DNA of 64,000 nucleotides, from NCBI RefSeq assembly GCF_030010215.1, contig NZ_JASCRR010000005.1, positions 1-64,000 on the forward strand. Reading direction: 5' to 3'. The DNA is from Tianweitania sp. UT-5YL-CI-8 (lineage in GTDB: Bacteria > Pseudomonadota > Alphaproteobacteria > Rhizobiales > Rhizobiaceae). The notes under the pieces are model-generated. The model searched no databases, was not told the origin of the DNA, and was given only the letters and a program-made list of their open reading frames with translations. Shown here in pieces: positions 61,001-64,000 of the stretch. The translations under genes and the position numbers were made by a program. Every line of letters starts with the position of its first letter. Positions within the stretch are counted from its first letter, which is position 1.

Positions 61001-64000
61001 CCCTTGCCCGCACCTTGCAGGACGATCTCGACAAGCTGGCCGAAAGCCGCTCGGGCATCGACGGCCTCGTCACCGGCCAGGTCGAAAAGCTGGCACAGGG
61101 CCGCGACGTGCTGCGCCGCGCGCTGGAAGCCGACCTGGAGAAGCTTGCCGAAAACCGCGCAGCCATCGATACGATGGTTGCCGGACAGGTCGAAAAGCTC
61201 TCGACCGGCCGCGACATCCTCAAGCGCGCGCTCGAAGCCGATCTTGCCAAACTCGCTGAAAGCCGCTCCGGCATCGACAGCCTCGTCATCAGCCACGTCG
61301 AAAAGCTCGCTGAAGGTCGCGAGGTCCTCAGTCGCGCGCTGCAGGCCGATCTTGCCAAGCTTTCCGATAGCCGCTCGGATATCGACAACATTGTCGCGAG
61401 CCAGGTTGAAAAACTCGCAGAGGGCCGCGACGTCCTCAGCCGGGCTCTGGAAGCCGATCTCGCCAAGCTCGCCGAAAGCCGTTCCGGCATCGACAGCCTC
61501 GTCGCCGGCCAGGTCGAAAAGCTTGCCGAAGGCCGCGACATTCTCAAGAACGCTCTTGAATCCGACCTCGGCACCATCCGGGCCGCCGTGGACAGCCAGG
61601 CGGCACGCCTTGCCGAAGAACGCGCTGCCATCGTTCGTACGATGGAGGCCGACCTCGACAACCTCAACGGTCTCGTCGCAAGCTACGCACGTCAGCTCAG
61701 CGACGAACGCGGCGCCCTCTCCCGTGCGCTGGAAGACGACCTTGCCAAGCTGGCCGAAAGCCGCTCGGGCATCGACGGTCTCGTCGCCGCCCAGGTCGAG
61801 AAACTGGCCGAAGGCCGCGACATCCTCAAGCGCGCGCTGGAGGCTGATCTGCAGGCCGTGCGCAGCGCGCTCGACGGTCAGACCCACAAAGTTGCTGAGG
61901 AGCGTGCCGAAATGGCCCGCGCCCTGCAAAATGACATCGACGGCCTCAACGATCTCGTGTCCAAGCATGCACGGCAGCTCGTCCAGGAACGCGGCGCTCT
62001 CTCCCGCGCTCTGGAAGACGACCTCGCCAAGCTGGCCGAAAGCCGCTCAGGCATCGACGGCCTGGTCGCCGGACAGGTCGAGAAGCTCGCCGAAGGCCGC
62101 GACATCCTCAAGCGCGCGCTGGAGGCCGATCTTGCCCGCATCGACGGCATGGTCTCCGACCAGGCTGCCAAGCTGGCGGCCGGCCGCGACGCCCTCACCC
62201 ACGCCATGGAAGCCGATCTGGCATTGCTCTCGCAGAGCCGTGGCGAGATTGACGACATCCTCAGCAACCATGTCGGCAGGTTGACCGACGGTCGAGACAT
62301 CCTGAGCCGCGCGCTCGATGCCGATCTGGAAAAGGTCCAGGCGCTGCTGGCGGACAACGCTCGTCATCTCGCCAACGAACGCGCCAACCTGTCGCGCACG
62401 CTGGACGACGACATGGCCAAGCTTGCGGAAACCCGCGCCGAAATCGACCGGCTCGTGGCCTTGCAGGCAGAGCGGATCGCCGACGGCAGCGGCGTTCTGT
62501 CCGAGGCGCTCGAAGCCGATCTGGCGCGCATCCAGTCCTTCGTCGCGAAGAATGCCGAGGACATCGCCAACGAGCGTGCCGGCCTCTCTCGCGCGCTGGA
62601 ACAGGACATCGCCAAGCTCGCCGACACTCGCGCCGAGATCGACCGCCTTGTCGCTCTGCAGGCGGAAAAGGTCGCCGACGGTCGCGGCGTTCTGTCCGAA
62701 GCGCTCGAAGCCGATTTGGCGCGCATCCAGGAGATGGTGGCACAGAAGGCGGAAGACCTCGCTGCCGAGCGTGCCAAGCTGTCTCGCGTCATCGAAGACG
62801 ACCTTGCGAAGCTTTCCGAAAGCCGTGCCGGCATCGACGGACTCGTAGCCGGCCAGGTGGCAAAGCTTGCCGAGGGCCGCGACATACTCAAGCGCGCCCT
62901 GGAAGCCGATCTGGCCAAGCTGGCCGAAACCCGCAGCGGTATCGATAGCCTGGTCGCAGGCCAGGTTGAACGTCTGGCCGAAGGCCGCACCGTTCTGGCC
63001 CGCGCGGTCGAAGACGATCTCGGCAAGCTGGGCGATGCCCGCCGCGAGATCGATCTGGCGATCGCCGGCCATATCGACCAGATCGCCGCCAAGCGCGTCG
63101 ACCTCTCCGATGCGATTGCCGGCGACATCGAGAAGATCGAGGAAGCCTTCCGTCGCCACACCGATGTCATCGAAGAACGCACCGGCACCATGGAACGCGC
63201 CCTGTCGTTGGGCGTCGACAATGTCCGCGGCGTGCTCGAACGCAGTGCGGTGGTCATCGCCGGCTCGCTGCGCGACAAGGTGATGGAAGTCACCGCCGCG
63301 TTGAACGACGAAGCCGGCAAGGTCTTCACCGATGCCGACCGCATCGTTGCCGACCGTGCGGCGCAGACCTCAGCCGAACTCATGCTCCGCACAGAGGAAA
63401 TCACCCGCGCCTTCGACGATGCCGAAAACCGCCTCGCCGCGCGCACATCGGAAACCTCCGACGCGCTGTTGGCCAAGGCGGATGAAACCGCCGAACGCCT
63501 GGCCTACAAGGCCGACCAGATCGCGGGCGCCTTCGACCAGGCCGACCAGCGCCTTGTCGCCCGCGCCATCGAAACGGCGAAGGATCTGGCAGCGCGCGCC
63601 GCCGATATCGTCAACAACTTCGACAATGCCGACGAACGCCTGGCGCTCCGCATCGCGGAATCGGCCGATGCGCTCGCCGCCCGCGCTTCCGAACTGGGCC
63701 GCATCTTCGACAATGCCGACGAGATACTCGCCAACCGTATCATGGCCGGCGAGCAGGCCCTCGGCGCCCGCGCGGACGATATCGTCCGTAGCTTCGAGCA
63801 GGCTGACGAGAGGCTTTCGAGCCGCGTGTCCGCCACTGCGGATTCGCTGACCGACCGCGCATCGGAAATCGGCCGTCTCTTCGACAGCGCCGATGAAACG
63901 CTCGCAAGCCGTATTCTGGCGGGCGACCAGGCTCTCGGTGCCCGCGCCGAAAGCATCGCGCGCAGCTTCGAGGCAGCCGACGAACGGTTGGCAACGCGGG
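58060..64000 (+). CDS. Giant coiled-coil membrane protein, Growth Pole Ring (GPR/RgsE)-like, 3' end outside window
   Basis: A frame open from the ATG at 58060 (AGAAGG seven bases before) runs without a stop to the window end, at least 1980 codons. After an acidic, Pro-rich N-terminal 145 residues come two membrane helices (about residues 140-160 and 185-205, TIYWMVAILSAAWIAGGVAM and LLGIAIATIIPIVLFWAF), then about 1,770 residues of uninterrupted coiled coil made of tandem repeats. This layout matches GPR of Agrobacterium and RgsE of Sinorhizobium, which form a ring at the growing pole and are needed for polar growth and rod shape. The neighbours hpt and ferredoxin are consistent with that locus as far as I recall. 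Confidence 0.8.
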   Translation, partial: MAKKTTTKNIDIDVAKELEEALDLDLTGSHDDDFDIAATMEDLEAQIAQAAEELAHEGRNGAAASPVPTPPVPQPEIRSEQQPQASKPEIQTDRRPVEPRSEPLGELQPNGFKPANDDSQKSYRSTFTSFNRRASTTIYWMVAILSAAWIAGGVAMANMFVTPSIWAISSVQDVLARPALLGIAIATIIPIVLFWAFAVMIRRAQEMRIAAQSMTEVAFRLAEPENLAQDRVMNVGQAIRREVAAMGEGIERTLARAVELETLVHSEVNQIERSYSENASRIRSLVDGLGSEREAVITHAERVRASISGAHETLRDELGSASDIIRDSIMNASTKLSMTIDTSGEALVDRINSSGMTLFETIEGKVEALSDRLSTSGEAFASLLDMRIASLGETTDAATRTMREMLDERTSGMASLLGGATTGLNAELENSMRNIERTLSERGQALIGEFQTRAEALDTGTQKLNAALEARARQISETLVERARDIAGSFIESRDQLTSLIEQGRSQINADMADIITSTSTMLESRANDFAGRMEEARHIVSGAFDEDIARLSDARHSLDTAVEENARKFAEARERMAAALHADLDKFAEGRASIETAVGLHVQKLAEGRTILAQALEDDMRKIDESRQAIDLTLGGHLRQLEQGRETLAHALSQDAGRLVQTQANLDEMVSGHVARLSEGRGVLSRALEADMGKLTSARDEIEGIVASQVEKIAQGRDILANALKNDVANIGELMSGHSAKIAEDRALLSRSLDADLGKVRTVVTENTQAIATERSALADALESDLAKVQALVAENAQRIAAERGNLAQTLDADVAKVEALVSQSAERIAAERGNLAQALDADVARVEALVAQSAERIAAERGNLAQTLDADVAKVEALVSQSAERIASERGNLAQILDADVTKVEALVAASAERIASERGSLVHILDADVAKVQALVSESAERIAAERGALSQSLEIDMARVQAIISENAQRLAEERIALARTLQDDLDKLAESRSGIDGLVTGQVEKLAQGRDVLRRALEADLEKLAENRAAIDTMVAGQVEKLSTGRDILKRALEADLAKLAESRSGIDSLVISHVEKLAEGREVLSRALQADLAKLSDSRSDIDNIVASQVEKLAEGRDVLSRALEADLAKLAESRSGIDSLVAGQVEKLAEGRDILKNALESDLGTIRAAVDSQAARLAEERAAIVRTMEADLDNLNGLVASYARQLSDERGALSRALEDDLAKLAESRSGIDGLVAAQVEKLAEGRDILKRALEADLQAVRSALDGQTHKVAEERAEMARALQNDIDGLNDLVSKHARQLVQERGALSRALEDDLAKLAESRSGIDGLVAGQVEKLAEGRDILKRALEADLARIDGMVSDQAAKLAAGRDALTHAMEADLALLSQSRGEIDDILSNHVGRLTDGRDILSRALDADLEKVQALLADNARHLANERANLSRTLDDDMAKLAETRAEIDRLVALQAERIADGSGVLSEALEADLARIQSFVAKNAEDIANERAGLSRALEQDIAKLADTRAEIDRLVALQAEKVADGRGVLSEALEADLARIQEMVAQKAEDLAAERAKLSRVIEDDLAKLSESRAGIDGLVAGQVAKLAEGRDILKRALEADLAKLAETRSGIDSLVAGQVERLAEGRTVLARAVEDDLGKLGDARREIDLAIAGHIDQIAAKRVDLSDAIAGDIEKIEEAFRRHTDVIEERTGTMERALSLGVDNVRGVLERSAVVIAGSLRDKVMEVTAALNDEAGKVFTDADRIVADRAAQTSAELMLRTEEITRAFDDAENRLAARTSETSDALLAKADETAERLAYKADQIAGAFDQADQRLVARAIETAKDLAARAADIVNNFDNADERLALRIAESADALAARASELGRIFDNADEILANRIMAGEQALGARADDIVRSFEQADERLSSRVSATADSLTDRASEIGRLFDSADETLASRILAGDQALGARAESIARSFEAADERLATR
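60451..60972 (+). repeat. Six tandem 87-bp (29-residue) repeats in the GPR-like gene
   Basis: Units start at 60451, 60538, 60625, 60712, 60799 and 60886, exactly 87 bases apart. Each encodes a 29-residue unit of the type AERIAAERGNLAQTLDADVA followed by KVEALVSQS. The first five are nearly identical at DNA level, a likely site of copy-number change by recombination. Confidence 0.92.
60973..61620 (+). repeat. Six tandem 108-bp (36-residue) repeats in the GPR-like gene
   Basis: Units begin at 60973, 61081, 61189, 61297, 61405 and 61513, exactly 108 bases apart. The consensus is VEKLAEGRDILKRALEADLA followed by KLAESRSGIDSLVAGQ. Compared with the preceding 29-residue unit, each has one extra heptad (LAESRSG region). 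Related but less regular copies continue to about 63050. Confidence 0.92.
63412..64000 (+). repeat. C-terminal 87-bp (29-residue) repeat family in the GPR-like gene
   Basis: Copies of FDNADERLALRIAESADALA-type units begin at Phe codons at 63412, 63532, 63619, 63706, 63793, 63880 and 63967. All spacings are 87 bases except the first, 120 bases (40 residues). The family continues past the window end. Confidence 0.9.

Noticed and set aside
60451-61620. Regularly spaced repeats that could suggest a CRISPR array
   Set aside because: The units are contiguous with no spacers, are 87 and 108 bases long, and translate to a continuous coiled coil.
60058-61968. A 636-codon minus-strand frame and a similar plus-strand frame (60374-62284) in the repeat region
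   Set aside because: Both are shadow frames of the 29- and 36-residue repeats. Long frames without stops arise when GC-rich repeats are read out of phase. Their predicted proteins are Arg/Ala/Ser-rich without domains.

Overview
The window is chromosomal DNA from an alphaproteobacterium of the Hyphomicrobiales (Rhizobiales), most like Phyllobacteriaceae such as Mesorhizobium or its relatives. This rests on the short rhizobial NAD kinase, a MucR/Ros protein of the zinc-poor Mesorhizobium 'Ml' kind, CckA, a UrtABCDE urea importer, RNase E with a very large acidic insertion, and above all a giant repeat-rich membrane protein resembling the Growth Pole Ring (GPR/RgsE) protein of polar-growing rhizobia. 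Base composition and coding style look even. I see no insertion sequence, prophage, CRISPR array or integron, so this reads as core chromosome.

Layout. 1-2.2 kb: 5' end of tuf (minus strand) behind tRNA-Gly and tRNA-Tyr, then rlmB and a YbaK-type deacylase (plus strand), then tRNA-Thr. 2.3-5.1 kb: small membrane protein, nadK, DEAD-box helicase. 5.2-11.1 kb (minus): OmpA-like lipoprotein, prfB with a programmed +1 frameshift, penicillin-binding protein 1A, N-acetylmuramoyl-L-alanine amidase. 11.8-15.7 kb: rne, mucR-like gene, DUF1127 peptide. 16.2-21.2 kb: four-gene plus-strand operon of photolyase, FAD oxidoreductase, DUF1365 protein and a cyclopropane-synthase-like methyltransferase. 21.2-25.7 kb: periplasmic nucleotidase, Lrp regulator divergent from ald, DUF1203. 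25.9-29.2 kb (minus): cysteine synthase-like/AlaX/mercaptopyruvate sulfurtransferase/GNAT operon. 29.3-35.0 kb: ChrR-like anti-sigma factor behind an ECF-type promoter, SDR, MFS, RhlE-like helicase, M48 peptidase. 35.0-40.8 kb (minus): urtABCDE behind a sigma-54 promoter. 41.1-48.5 kb: cckA, FliO-like gene, dksA, SixA-like phosphatase, ycjX-ycjF. 48.6-53.9 kb: secreted protein, aldo/keto reductase with divergent LysR, CPA2 antiporter, DUF924. 53.9-57.8 kb: folP-folB-folK, a DUF922 protein, an oxidoreductase that lacks its NADPH domain, a 2Fe-2S ferredoxin and an Hpt protein. 58.06 kb to the end: the giant GPR-like gene, still open at the window edge.

The most interesting material falls into three groups. 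First, the photolyase/FAD oxidoreductase/DUF1365/methyltransferase operon, whose methyltransferase has lost the bicarbonate-binding Cys and His of true cyclopropane synthases, together with an orphan ChrR-like protein behind an RpoE-like promoter. These look like scattered parts of a singlet-oxygen response that modifies membrane fatty acids, possibly to furan fatty acids. Second, the GPR-like coiled coil is built of repeats of 29, 36 and 40 residues that differ by exactly one heptad or one hendecad. Third, a type-2 ferredoxin-NADP reductase-like protein without its NADPH domain sits next to a ferredoxin gene.

All calls come from reading the sequence. No database search was run.
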